This document shows positions 38,086-49,831 of a stretch of 64,000 nucleotides of DNA, one piece after another. Source of the DNA: Arctopsyche grandis (taxonomy: Eukaryota; Arthropoda; Insecta; Trichoptera; Hydropsychidae); NCBI RefSeq assembly GCF_051622035.1, contig NC_135356.1, positions 372,001 to 436,000 on the forward strand. Direction: 5' to 3'. The number at the start of each line of letters is the position of its first letter. Position 1 is the first letter of the stretch. Both the position numbers and the translations under genes were made by a program. The notes under the pieces are model-generated. The model was given only the letters and a program-made list of their open reading frames with translations. It was not told where the DNA came from and did not search any database.

Positions 38086-38700
38086 GAATCGCTACCAGCC
38101 TAACCGTCGCTACAAAAATCGCTCGCGCGGTGTCCTGTCACACGAAAATTCGTCACAAAGGAAAATTGCCCAAATATTGCTCAAAACTGCCCAAATCTCG
38201 TAAAAAATGGCATTTGCTAATTAATATTAAGTTGCAGATATGTCGAATAGAAAACATACGTAAGTTTTTTATTTTTACATATTTTTTATTTATCTTTATG
38301 TTTCTAATACAGTAGGACTTATTGCTTATTTGCATTCTCTGGAAAAAAATATGTGTCACTAGCCCAAAGGGTCATATACGACTCCGTCGACTTTGATTTT
38401 TTTTCCCTGGAATATGAGATATGTAAACGCAATTTCTCTTATTCATATTATACAATTTTACTACTGCAGAGATACTGGAAGAAATTGATGATTGGGATCC
38501 ATTTTAAGAAACAATAACAAGATTTTTCTTCGCTCGTAAGCAGAAAAATTATAATATTTCTCTAGTTGTAAATGCGTATCGTCGTAATTCAACACATCAA
38601 CGATGATCTCATTTCAGCTCAATCTCGCTCTTTAGCTTAATTTTGATATTTAATTTAATTTTTATTTCGATATTTTGTACGCTACTGGTTTTAAAAGTTG
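38086..38700 (+). repeat. Inverted partner of 32138-32620; exon-like block
   Basis: Plus strand: MSNRKHT at about 38239 with GTAAGT donor, and EILEEIDDWDPF with stop at 38469-38507 after CTACTGCAG. The 38520-38700 part is a Harbinger-MITE fragment. Exon-like but unproven. Confidence 0.45.
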
Positions 38701-38873
38701 GTAATATGTATACTTGATACTTGATATTTTATTATTAAATTTTACTGAACAACAGTTATTTACTGAACAAAAATGAATACATTACTGATCGTTTATTATA
38801 TTCTACTGATTATTTAGAATAAGTTACTGATCAAGTTTATAATTAATTACTGATAAATTTTTCATTGTTTTAC

Positions 38874-39103
38874 AGGGTAAACGGACTACTAGTCATATGT
38901 GAACCAGTCACAGGACAACCGGTCGCTCTAGATCGGTCACACGTGATCACCCGTCACACTAAAACTGGTCACACTAAAACTGGTCACGAGAAAACTGGTC
39001 ACACGTAAACTGGTAAACGATTTTAGGGTGTGACCAGTTTTTTCGTGACCGGTTGTCCTGTGACTGGTTCACATATGACTAGCAATCACCGAACCGTTTT
39101 ACA
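38874..39103. mobile_element. Foldback element with CTGGTCAC array, left inner
   Basis: As at 31.3 kb but with one more ACTAAAACTGGTCAC unit on its left side. Ends 127 bases before the gene A start at 39230. Confidence 0.8.
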
Positions 39104-39229
39104 GACCACTTTTGGAATTATAAAACAACCAAATAATTTGTGGCCTAATATTTCTCTGGTATAACTAGTGCCAAATTTAGACCAAAAAAAAATAGCGAGG
39201 CGAAGTCGAGTCGTCTGATTGCTGTCACG

Positions 39230-39630
39230 ATGGAGACGGTGAGTGCAGGGACGATGGAGTGCAGGCTTTGTCTTGGACCAGCTCCGGCCGAGTCTGCCGT
39301 TTCCATCTTCCAGAGCGATCTTCATCCAGAGCGTCTGGAGCAAAACATTCGGACCTACTGTCAAATTCAGGTCGGTGCTGGTTACAGGTTACAGGTTACA
39401 ACTATTGTGGACCAAACTCTTCTCACCGCTCAATCCTACTTTTTTTTCATTTCATCTTGCAGGTTAGAAGAGGCGATGGGTTGCCAGACGCGGTGTGTCT
39501 GCCGTGTAAAACCGATCTGGAATCGTTGATCGCCTTTCGAAAAGCTTGTCTTCGAAGCCACGAAACGTCTCAACTGAAGCTAGACGATGGCTTGAAGATC
39601 AAGACTGAAGAATTTTTGTTGGAACGATGA
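39230..39630 (+). CDS. ZAD-domain protein, gene A, left inner copy
   Basis: Exons 39230-39370 and 39463-39630, 102 residues, same protein as the outer copy. No MITE follows here. At 39625 an extra C, compared with gene B's aligned GGAAAATGAG, shifts the frame so that TGA at 39628 ends the ZAD and the +1 frame runs on into fingers. Confidence 0.6.
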
Positions 39631-40140
39631 GCCTTCACTACCAACAATTCACCGAAAAAATACTGAAATTAGTTTAAAGCCATTTCCCAATAAATCCGAA
39701 CTCGTGTTACACAAAAGATCACACACTGGAGAGAAGCTGTTCAAATGTAATATTTGTTTTAAATCATTTATTCATAAATATACACTTGTCAGATATTTGA
39801 GATCTCACACGGCGGAAAAGCCATACAAGTGTGAAATTTGTTTAAAATCATTTACTCAAAAATCTACCCTCAAGACACATAAAAAATTACATGTTTAAAA
39901 TCAGTTTCTAAAAAATCTCACCTCGAGGAACATAGAAAAATGTGACATTTGTTTAAAATCATTTATTCACAGAAGTACATTTTTGTCACATTTGAGATGT
40001 CACACGGGGGAAAAGCCATACAAGTGGGAAATTTGTCTAAAATCATTTACTCAAAAATCTAACCTCGAGAAACATAAAAAAATTGCATACTGGAATAAAT
40101 ATAAAAAAAATTGTTATATAAATACTGTTAAAATTTTTAC
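39626..40140 (+). pseudogene. Finger part of gene A, left inner copy
   Basis: The +1 frame after the ZAD reads DEPSLPTIHRKN.. then HTGEKLFKCNICFKSF, HTAEKPYKCEICLKSF and stops at 39898 after KKLHV. Further finger pieces follow in other frames (KCDICLKSF near 39940; HTGEKPYKWEICLKSF near 40005, with the second Cys of the usual pair replaced by Trp at KWEIC). The right inner copy has a different finger order, so repeats have recombined. Confidence 0.7.
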
Positions 40141-40598
40141 ATTGTGGCTGCATGCATGCATTTCTCATGACATTTCTTCTCATTGCAGTTTATTTAAATA
40201 ATTTTGAGAGTAAAGGTAATTGAAAATTAAATACACAAATCTATTGTTTGGCTTGCGTTATATTTATTGGATGAAATTTTGCTACGTCTATTAACTGAAC
40301 TTTGCCCGCGTCACCAAATTTAGCGAACATGCCCTGTACGCGGTTGCTTTTTTGCGGATTTTGCTATCGCGTTTTCGACTATAAATATAAGTTGTAATAT
40401 TTTATAAATTATTTTAGCCTATATTGAATTTTTTTGACTGCTGCCATCTATTGAATTTGGTAAAGTATACATTTAGTAATATTTTCAACCAAGTTATAAA
40501 ATTTTAACACAATAGACGGCTCTTATACAGGTTGGAACTTCCAAGACATCTATGCGTGTCTCAAAATCAATGGTCATATGTAAAGAAAAGACGGATCC

Positions 40599-41139
40599 AT
40601 TGTCAACTTAATTGATAATTGTCAACCCCACAAAGGTCTTTATTGCCAACGTATGTTTCGTTCCAGATTTTAAGTTATTATTGTCTTAGCCCCACGCACA
40701 TTATTAAACTATTAGATATTGTTTTAACTCCACTTTTAACGTTTGCCATGGTCTTACGACTACAATTTATTGACTTCTCCCCTAGCATACTTATTACTTA
40801 ACCCTTGTAATTCACACATATGTTTATTACTATTAAGTTTTATTACTTCTTCCCCCAGATTGTTATTAAAATACTTTGTTTCAAAATTAAACTCTAGTTA
40901 TTTTCAGATTTAGACATATGTATCCATGCTCTGTGATTGGTTAAATTGAATATGTATCCCGCAAATTGAATAAATACCTCTGTCGACCCTTCATTTAACC
41001 ACTTGTGGTGGCACTTCGAGACTAGTAACTTGTACATTAATGTCGTTTATACTTACTGCTTTTTAAAAGAATAAAATCATTTGACAAAATCTGTGACTAT
41101 AATATTCTTATATACCATCTCCTACTCGTCCCCGTAACA
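40599..41139 (+). mobile_element. LTR fossil, left arm
   Basis: 3' end CTACTCGTCCCCGTAACA at 41139, directly followed by a primer-binding-site-like TTGGTGGCAGCGGTGCGG. The 5' edge near 40599 is an estimate. Confidence 0.55.
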
Positions 41140-41504
41140 TAAAATTGGTGGCAGCGGTGCGGATAAAGCTGAATAACTGGACATCACTACTAAACGAAGG
41201 AACAACCGTTAGATTGATGGTGGATTTTCATCCTTCAAACCCAGCAAAAAATCCAACTACCAGAATCTCTAAGCGGAGACTTCAAACTTGCTACGGAACG
41301 AGACTCATCAATAGCAGAGCCTGAGGATACATCACAAGTCCGTGTCGCAGAGCCAACACGTACAAACACTACTTCATCTTGGATCCGAGCAAAATCCAGC
41401 AGCAAGCAGTACACAAAGAGAAAACGAAGATTTTTCACAAAGCCAAATGAAGAAATTATTACTTAAGTAAGCCATTGAAATCTATTGCCCAAACTTTTCC
41501 CCTG
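41140..41504 (+). mobile_element. LTR-retroelement 5' internal fragment, cut at the arm edge
   Basis: Continues from the LTR and primer site, then stops abruptly at 41504 where the arm meets segment A'. The right arm continues further into the same element (49467 down to about 48800). A broken fossil. Confidence 0.55.
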
Positions 41505-44290
41505 ATTGGCACTTTGACGTTTCTCGTTGTGCCGCATTCCGTTGCATGTTTCTAGTTGTACTTCACGCAGAAGCTTGAGCTCCAGGCCTTCTTTTGCGGT
41601 TCGGTCTCGGCCTTCCGCTATCAAACGAGGGAAAACATCATACGGCTTTGAAGTTCCTGCTGTCAGATTTAGTCAGTATTCGGATCCATTCATTTGGAGA
41701 GCATGTCACAGTTGATCTTCGACTTTTTCTCCAAGCACGCGAGATGGAAATATAAAATTCGTATACTTCCGAATGTCACAATGTGCAATGCTGTTATTCG
41801 CTCATAATTCCTTTCGATCCCATTAGCATCTTTTGACAGTTGCTTTCTGAAAGCCGGTGCGTGTGCTGGTCTCCTCGTCGTATCTTCACTTCAAGTATGT
41901 ACTCTTTAATTGAAATGGATTTTTAAACGATAATACATTGCGTATTTCAATTTCATGTGCGTCTGACATTTTGGCGTTTCCCGTTGCGTCCCTTTCCGTT
42001 TCAGGTTGTACTTCAAGTAGTACTTACATAGGTCGTAAATCAAGTCGAAGCTCGAGATCAAGGCTTTCCGCTGTCATTCAGTCTTATTTTCTTCGGTATT
42101 CCGTTATCATACGAGGGAAAGCGAATCCGGATCCATTAATTTGGATTGCATGTCACAGTTGATCACAGGTATATATACTATTTAATATTCTTCAAATGTG
42201 TGAATGTGTTTGAAACGTGTTTCATCTCATCATGTCTAATGTATGAATTATTATATTGTACTCTTGGAGCTGGAGAATGACTTTTCAGACTGTATCAATT
42301 TTTAATACTAGCACCCTCCACAGAGCTACGCTTTTTTTATATTTTTCGAAAATATTTTTAATACTATATAAAATTTTTCAAAATTTGACTTTCTTTTATT
42401 CAAGATATCGACATGAACTTCAAATATGATTGATTGTATAAAATACTTTGTTGTGTTTATACAATCGAGAAATCACAAATAATTATATGTGCAGTCGAAA
42501 TGATCGTATAATAATTACTTGTGTTGTTCCGTGAGGCTTCCATGGCATCTTAGGTATATATATATAAATTTTGTATTTTGCACATGCTTTCTGAAAATTC
42601 TTCATGGTTTACATGCACCTAAGTACATATATGTTTAGAAAAAGCTTTTGCGGACTTGCTTGTGCGACTTCAGATGATCGTGTTAACTGCTAATTGCTTT
42701 TCTAACAAATAACTTGTATACTCTTGACGTTGATTATTTATTATTTTGTGCTTACATCAAGCGACGTGTTGACGTCCAACATATACTTTCAAGGAATACT
42801 GAATCCATTGATTTCATTCATTCATTCATTTGTTCCGACAGACTTCTCACTGACTTGAAATTGAACAACACGCATATTGACGAAACGTCTACACATGGAA
42901 TGCTTGCTTTTTATGTATTTTAACTATAATATTATTATAATCAATGTTGTGAAGTGGAAAGAAACGTTTCCGTATTTCATTTCGATTACAATTCATTGTT
43001 GGATGATTCTTCATATTACGACGTTTAACATTCAGAGTGAGATTTTTCACGACTCAACTTGACAACATTGATTGTAATAACATTATATGTATGTAATCTA
43101 TTATATTATATAATGCTTCTATGTATACCTATGCTATATATATATATTGCTTTATAATTCATATTTTCATTTTATATACACATTGCATGTACACACAAAA
43201 TAGCACAATTTTGTTGTTTTATAACTATTTAATTAAATAATAGCTACAGCACTGTATGTACATATATGTGTGTACACGTACAGTAGACCCCCCATAACGT
43301 GGTTAAAATATACAAAAATAATAAAAACCGCGTTCTCGGAAGTCTTCTGAATTATTATTAAAGAATTTTTACTTACAGTAGCAAATTCGAGAATGCCCAC
43401 CACTATTCTATAATAATAATGACAACTTTAATCGTCTTGTCTACGAACCTAAGCCTGATAACGTGTTTAAGAAATATCCTGCCCGAACGAAAGTGGACTG
43501 GAATCATGTCAGTTGATATAATATTTATGTTTACTTTAAAATGTCTCTAGATTTTTTTATTTGAATTTTGAGCTTGACTAATCATTACAGATAATCGACT
43601 CGAGAATATCCGATATTGAACGGGGAGAGGCAACAACGATCAATGTATGTAGACCTTAAGACACCAGGCAGACAAGTTGAAAATTCACCATACCGGCTGA
43701 CCATATGACTATTGACACGCTGCATTTAAAAACACTTCTTATTATGTACATACATATGTTAATATTCTATACAGAATAGATATTTTTGTACTCAAAACAA
43801 TTAAGACTGATAGGAATAATTATGTATATACTAGATAGTAATATTTAAAATGTGATAATTAACATGATCAGTTTGTATATGTGATTGCCAATTTTTTGTT
43901 TTTGTGAACTGATCGAATGAGGGCTAACATGCTCGTACATATAATGTTAAAATAAATCAAATCAAATATATGGCTGTGATTTAAGAGGGTCGTTGCTTAG
44001 TTTATAGGCTTGAAATATATATTACATATATAAAAGTACAAAATATTAGATTGTATGTACATGGTAATTAAATTACATGTACAAAATGATAAAAAAAATC
44101 TCAAATATTGTTTAATATGCTACATACAAAATTAGTCTGTAGAGAGTAAGACTGCAATTTATGTACCTTTGATACAATTTTTTTTGTTTATGTTTATTAT
44201 TAAATATATTTATGTTCATATACTATGTATTATATAGTTTATATATGTATCATACTCGTTACTGTGAATTCAAACTTCTTATTTATAGAT
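41505..44290 (-). repeat. Segment A': inverted copy of 12.83-18.06 kb
   Basis: Follows segment A in reverse order without the Tc1 and foldback insertions. Contains a diverged tandem pair, 41515-41720 and 41940-42160 (CGTTTCTCGTTG../CGTTTCCCGTTG..). No gene. Confidence 0.75.
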
Positions 44291-44939
44291 AATATATTTA
44301 TCAGAAGAGAGCATATGTAGATGTTTATTTATTTATCATGTTAATTCATTCTTAAAACATACGTTATGTTTTAAAAAATGAATAAAAAGTTCTATACGAA
44401 AAAGTCTTTTATTTTTAGAAATTGGTTGTTAGGATGTTTGAAAGACAAAATTTATTAGAAATGTACAAATATATACAAATTTTAGTGGATAACTCGTTGA
44501 ACTCGGATGTACCTATAAGAGGATACCTTGGGTGAGCACAGGTTCGAAATGCGGCCAGCCGACAAATGAAATTATACAATGTTTAGACTTTTTATCGATT
44601 TATTACGTTTGTCGGGCGTTATCCGCATACACACACACAGAATAGCTTATTTATATATATCTAGTTTTGTACTCATCGATTTCAACGGGTGACTTCGGAA
44701 AGGAATTGATACACAAATTAAAATAAAGTTATCTGCTATACCCGATATAATTGAACAATAAAATTTGAATTCATTATTTCGACACTATTCGTTATACGAA
44801 AATCGTAAATGAATGAAAAAAATTGTGACCCAAATATAATTTGAATCCTACCTCCCGTGCTGTTATAGTACGGCGAGTGTTATATTCATAATTTAATGTT
44901 TACGAAGCTTTATAAGAATTTTATATTATTGGATGATAT
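44291..44939. other. Junction DNA with Helitron-like end
   Basis: 44661-44790 is a minus-strand Helitron-like 3' end (CTAG, then ATTTCAACGGGTG..). The rest is AT-rich with no gene. Confidence 0.45.
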
Positions 44940-45260
44940 TACTTAGCAAATGCCATTTTTTATGAGATTTGGGCAGTTTGGAGCAATATTTGGGCAATTT
45001 TCGTGTGACAGGAGAGCCGCGCGAGCGATTTTTGTAGCGGCGGTTATGCCGGTAGCGATTCACATTTGGGATGTAATCACCGAACTGCCATATTTAAACG
45101 GAAAACAACTTTATCATAACGCAATTTTTTATTGTGATGTAAAGTTATAGTACCTACTATGATTATTTACAGACATGCTTGTGACAGCTTCAATATGTTT
45201 CGAAACCTTACTGCGCTGAAATAAATCCCGATTTATAATTGAACATGATTAGAGGCCCGT
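44940..45260 (-). repeat. Partial copy of the 38.0-38.2 kb repeat
   Basis: GATTTTTGTAGCGGCGGTTA and CATATTTAAACGGAAAACAA match 53940-54140 with substitutions. Confidence 0.65.
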
Positions 45261-45495
45261 ATTTTGGGCATCTATTTTTGTCAATTTTAGCATTTTAGCG
45301 TTTTAGGGCATTGAAAATGTTCAATTTTGGCATCTATTTTTATGAAGAGTTGAATCTTAAATAATAAAACATTTCGATGAATTTAATAAAATTTATATAT
45401 GTACATACAGACCCACGACAGGATGTTCTTACCACTAGCGTAATTTGCGATACTTGTGACAAATTTGACAAACATGTGGGAAACACGTATTTATT

Positions 45496-45985
45496 TTAAC
45501 ACTGGTAGATAGTGAGTTTTTTGATGCCAGATATCAGGTGTTTCGACGTGACAGAGATTATTCTCTTCATAACCAAATATTTGGTGGTGGTGTAATCATA
45601 GCTGTGAAAAATAATCTACCCTCTGTCATTCAAAATAATTGGTTAACTTCCACAGAAGACCTTTGGATTACTATTACCACTAAATTTTTTAAACTAAATA
45701 TCTGTACTGTTTATATTCCTCCTGGTAATTCTCACCAAACTCTATTAGTTACCCATTTAAATAAAGTATCTGATCTAATAACCAATTATCCAGAGGATTG
45801 ATTTATTTTGCTCGGTGATTACAATCTTCCCACTATTGATTGGACAAAATACGACTCAAATTTGCATCTATTTCCTTCCAATTGTATTAATTTTTCTTCC
45901 CTTTCCTTTACTCAATTCTTATCTTATAATAAACTTTATCAATACAATTATTTATCAAATACTAATAATCGTATTCTTGAAGTCA
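45496..45985 (+). mobile_element. LINE fragment, endonuclease domain
   Basis: GGGVIIAVKNNLPSV, EDLWITIT, VYIPPGNS and LLGDYNLPTIDWTKY are motifs of the APE-type endonuclease of CR1/Jockey LINEs. One in-frame TGA (about 45799) sits where Trp would be expected before FILLGDYN. The reverse transcriptase is missing. Confidence 0.75.
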
Positions 45986-46009
45986 ACAACGGAAGTCAAC
46001 AACGATTTA

Positions 46010-46560
46010 CACCGTTCTGGACTGAGTATCCCGATGAATGGTGTGTTCGAATATGTTTAGAATTCCAAAGAGAAAAAATTCTATGGCCAAAGCGCTACAA
46101 CGCTGCTATGCTGTGTATGGGCCCGGAAGACATTTCCGAATACAGCTCCGTCGTTAGTCATATTGGTGACTTTGTATCGATGACGCAAGGTGTGAAAACT
46201 GTTGCAAATAAAAGGCGCAAAATGGAAAGAGCAGCAATCTCTTTGCTCATGATAAAATGAATAAAAATCAGAAACCATCTGAATTCCTGGAATATTTAAG
46301 AAGCAAAATGAAACCAAAGCATCTACCATTTCTCAAGAAAATTTGGCAAAACAGAATCCCGCTGAAAGTTAGAAATAAACTGGCGATATTGAACGAGACG
46401 AATTTGAAAGAGTTAGCCGTATTAGCCGACCAAATATACGAGGAGAATGACAATAGCTTAACAGATCTCACAAATACTGTTTATCAACTGTCGAATCAAA
46501 TGGCCGCAATGTCAATTTGTTGCACTAATATGATGGCGAAGATGAGAGTATTGAAGAAAT
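46010..46560 (+). mobile_element. Ty3-like gag fossil
   Basis: PFWTEYPDEW and, later, LKELAVLADQIYEEND resemble gag of Ty3-type insect retroelements. A broken fragment with no LTRs beside it. Part of it recurs at 27560-27668. Confidence 0.5.
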
Positions 46561-47927
46561 AATTCAGTGTGTAATAACATATTGAATATAAATTCATTTT
46601 AAAATTGATTGATATAATATGTATATGTATTTATCATATTTTGCACAATAATAAACACACAAAATCTCCAAACCTTGTTTTTTGCACTGTTTTGACTAAA
46701 TGTATTAAACTACGGCCTTTAGAAGTATTAATCTTAGTATAATCTTAAAAAAAGTTTATTTATGTAGATGTTTTACTTTTAATTGATATTCATGTACATT
46801 ATAAAACTACACTCATGTTGTTTGATGTTTTTGTAAGTTTCATTATAAATGAGAAAGTGGCGAAGGTCAATTTTCAATTGCAAAAGCACTATTTTAATTT
46901 GACTTAATTCATAAATTGTTATTATTACTTATAGTTTTAATTGCTTTTGAAGTGAATCAGTGACGTTTTAACCATACAAAAAACAATGTAGCAAATTAAA
47001 AGTTAAACTCAAAAGGGGTGGAAAAAATTAGTGGAAGAAAAATCGAACAAGAGTATTGACGGATGCTAACCAAATTTAATACATAACTTGGTATTAAGCT
47101 TAAACTTCTAGATATGACATTTGACATACAAAAAACGCGACGCGTTATATATGGCAACATTCGAGCGAAACGGTAACTTTGAATTCTCACTAATCAGTCA
47201 AAATCCATCATAAGCGACCCAATTAAACTGTCATAGATGAATATTGAGAGTTTGTTTAGTTAAATAATACTTTAAATTGAAGTCGAAACTATTCCCAAAA
47301 ACGAGATATATCTAAAAAAAAACATTATTCGAAAATTTGTTGAGATAAATCGATTGGTTGGAGGCACGGCAGACTGTTTCAAAGATTTTTAAAATTTAAG
47401 GTTCCCTTGACACGACGAAAGTTTACCACTACTTCCATGGGCGCCCGCAGGGGGGGGGGGGCTCTTGCCCCCCCCCTGGATTGATTGAAAATAGTCAAAT
47501 AATGTTATTTTTATTTTAAATCACTTCGTGTTGCATAAAGAAAGTCAGGAAGACATATCAGGAAGTGGAAAACGTTGTTTCAGGGAATCTTGGCTAACCC
47601 AGTATACTCCATGGTTATCATATTCACCTAGGGTAAAAGGTGCTTTTTGCATTTTCTGTGTTTTATTTCATTTCATTACTGCTCCTTGTACAAAGTACAA
47701 AGATATTAATGAATGTGCCGTGTGTGAAAAATATTTTGCCCCCCCTTAGAAAATTTTCTGCGGGCGCCCATGACTACATCCATCGATGTAAATAATAACA
47801 ACTTACATATGTAGCATACATGGTAAGTATGTAAGCACATTGTCGAGTGCTCATATACATATGTAGATGTCTGAAATTGTGTAGAATTGAAATAAAATAC
47901 GCAATTTTCGAATATTCATTTCACAAT
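46561..47927 (-). repeat. Segment K': inverted copy of the Kelch 3' flank
   Basis: Matches 25511-27560 in reverse, without the SINE-like block and with the hAT MITE. Confidence 0.75.
47436..47772 (+). mobile_element. hAT MITE with partial TTF-type zinc-finger transposase
   Basis: 337 bases; inverted ends CATGGGCGCCCGCAG, flanked by ACTACTTC and ACTACATC (8-base target duplication, one mismatch). Inside, a 73-codon frame reads FRESWLTQYTPWLSYS and GAFCIFCVLF, the start of a TTF-type/ZMYM1-like hAT transposase. Empty site at about 25645. Rich in G and C runs near the ends. Confidence 0.85.
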
Positions 47928-48637
47928 TTAATCATTATTCATTATGGGTATAGGTAGTACTAATATATTAAAATGGAAGCGCGCTTCTGTAATCGATCCA
48001 CGATTTGTTCATTGGTCTCTACCTGGATCGTACTCCACCGTCGATTTTGAAAAAAAAACCTCCTATAATTATAACACACGTTGATTAATATTTACATTAA
48101 AGTAGCAAACGATCACACAACATCCAGTAAAGAAGATACATTTTTACTGGATTTAAGCTCACCGACGCAAATGATTTTCTCGTCGAAAGCAATCGCATTG
48201 TGCATCATCTTTGCTACAGGAAGATTGGCCACCGATGTCCATGTTTGAGACTTGATGTCAAACCGCTCCACCGATTTAAGAGCCGATGATCCGGCATTTC
48301 CTCCAATAGCGTAAATGTAGTCCCCCATTGCGACAGCCTGAAAGTTGCAACAAATGGTATTCAGCGAAGACAACTTTATTGTGATGTGTTTGTCTTTAAA
48401 TCTGAATAAAATGTAAATCGATCAGTTGTAGGCTTTGTGAATATAACAATGAATTCCTACTGAAAAACTATGTCTTTTTTTGCGTATCATAAATCTCCAT
48501 GGTTTTAATTTTATCATCAATATTGTTCACACCTCCAATGACATAAATGTTTTTTCCTAAATCTGTTATTGCGGATTCAAAACGTGTTGTCAACTTATCA
48601 GCCACATTAGTCCACGTATTCGTAACTAAATCATACC
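47928..48637 (-). pseudogene. Kelch gene 3' pseudogene (exons 8-10)
   Basis: Exon 8' 48637-about 48468 ([20 protein letters not shown]..) lacks its last 40 or so bases; exon 9' 48337-48163 is complete and keeps the full blade GGNAGSSALKSVERF; exon 10' 48062-47928 has nine T against eight in the gene's T run, shifting the frame. Exons 1-7 are absent. Splice sites are retained. Moved with segment K. Confidence 0.85.
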
Positions 48638-48799
48638 TGAAATGAAATGACTGTATCATTATTTGCATATTATGTGAAACAAATGTTGTAAAATTAATAT
48701 TTGTGTAGTATTCATTTTAATTTTATTACTTATTTATATCCTCATTAAATATACATATTATGTATATTTATGCAAATGTTTTGTATATATAGGGAAATT

Positions 48800-49831
48800 A
48801 TTGTTACTATTCTTTCGAAAAGAATTATTATGCCGAGAAGTGGAATTATTACTGGAAGAAGAAGTTCAAAATTTTTCTGATTGTTCGTATTTTAGCGATT
48901 TTTCTTCTTCTAACGCGATTTCGGATGCCTCCTCATACGTTTTAGGACAACGGACTTTCAAAAGTAATCTATATTGGGGTATTTATTACTCCTGACATAA
49001 ATGCTTGTAAAGATAATTCTTTTATCATAGCGATTTTACCAGGAAGTTCGGCTTCAATTACCGCCTCTTCTCTACATGAACGTAGAGGATTAGAATCGTG
49101 TTCTTCGATACGTTGAGTAAATGTCATAATTGATTCATTTGGCTTTTGATTGCATAATTGTAGTTCAGTTAATAGTTTTAGTTTCAGTGAAATTTTCTTT
49201 AATAAAAACTTTATAAGTAGGCCAATCGTTGAGTAAGCGCCTACTAGTGATCAAGTCAGCTTTGCCTGTTACTTTTGATTTTATATATCCGAATATAATA
49301 GGTTTTTGAGTTTTATTTGCAAGGTTGTACGCGTAATCGCAATTTCTAATAAATGAGCTAAGTTCATTTTAATTTCTGTCAAAAGATGTTACAAATTTGA
49401 ATAATAACGAAAATAAAATGTACAAAAATACAAAAAGAAAAGAAAATTAAAATTGAATGAATAAGACAGGGGAAAAGTTTGGGCAATAGATTTCAATGGC
49501 TTACTTAAGTAATAATTTCTTCATTTGGCTTTGTGAAAAATCTTCGTTTTCTCTTTGTGTACTGCTTGCTGCTGGATTTTGCTCGGATCCAAGATGAAGT
49601 AGTGTTTGTACGTGTTGGCTCTGCGACACGGACTTGTGATGTATCCTCAGGCTCTGCTATTGATGAGTCTCGTTCCGTAGCAAGTTTGAAGTCTCCGCTT
49701 AGAGATTCTGGTAGTTGGATTTTTTGCTGGGTTTGAAGGATGAAAATCCACCATCAATCTAACGGTTGTTCCTTCGTTTAGTAGTGATGTCCAGTTATTC
49801 AGCTTTATCCGCACTGCTGCCACCAATTTTA
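48800..49831 (-). mobile_element. LTR-retroelement 5' internal region with gag-like piece
   Basis: Runs on the minus strand from the LTR at 49832. A gag-like stretch includes SKVTGKADLITSRRLL and ESIMTFTQRIEEHDSN. Broken in several places; ends against segment K'. The arm edge at 49468 lies inside it. Confidence 0.5.

Larger units (their letters stand above)
27678..41504 (+). repeat. Left arm of large palindrome
   Basis: Reverse complement of 49468-63755. Position sums are constant in blocks: 91481 for 28.5-33.6 kb, about 92060 for 34.2-40.6 kb, 90971 for 41.2-41.5 kb. The steps match a 579-base segment present only here (33.6-34.2 kb) and about 1.1 kb present only in the right arm (LINE, 50.3-51.3 kb). 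ORF translations that can be compared are identical or nearly so. Confidence 0.9.

Noticed and set aside
39625-39630. Programmed +1 frameshift joining ZAD and fingers
   Set aside because: Gene A differs from gene B by one base at a different place from gene B's own shift, no slippery site is evident, and independent decay explains both.
41235-41438. 67-residue frame (also 49533-49736)
   Set aside because: Antisense shadow within the 5' internal part of an LTR-retroelement fossil.
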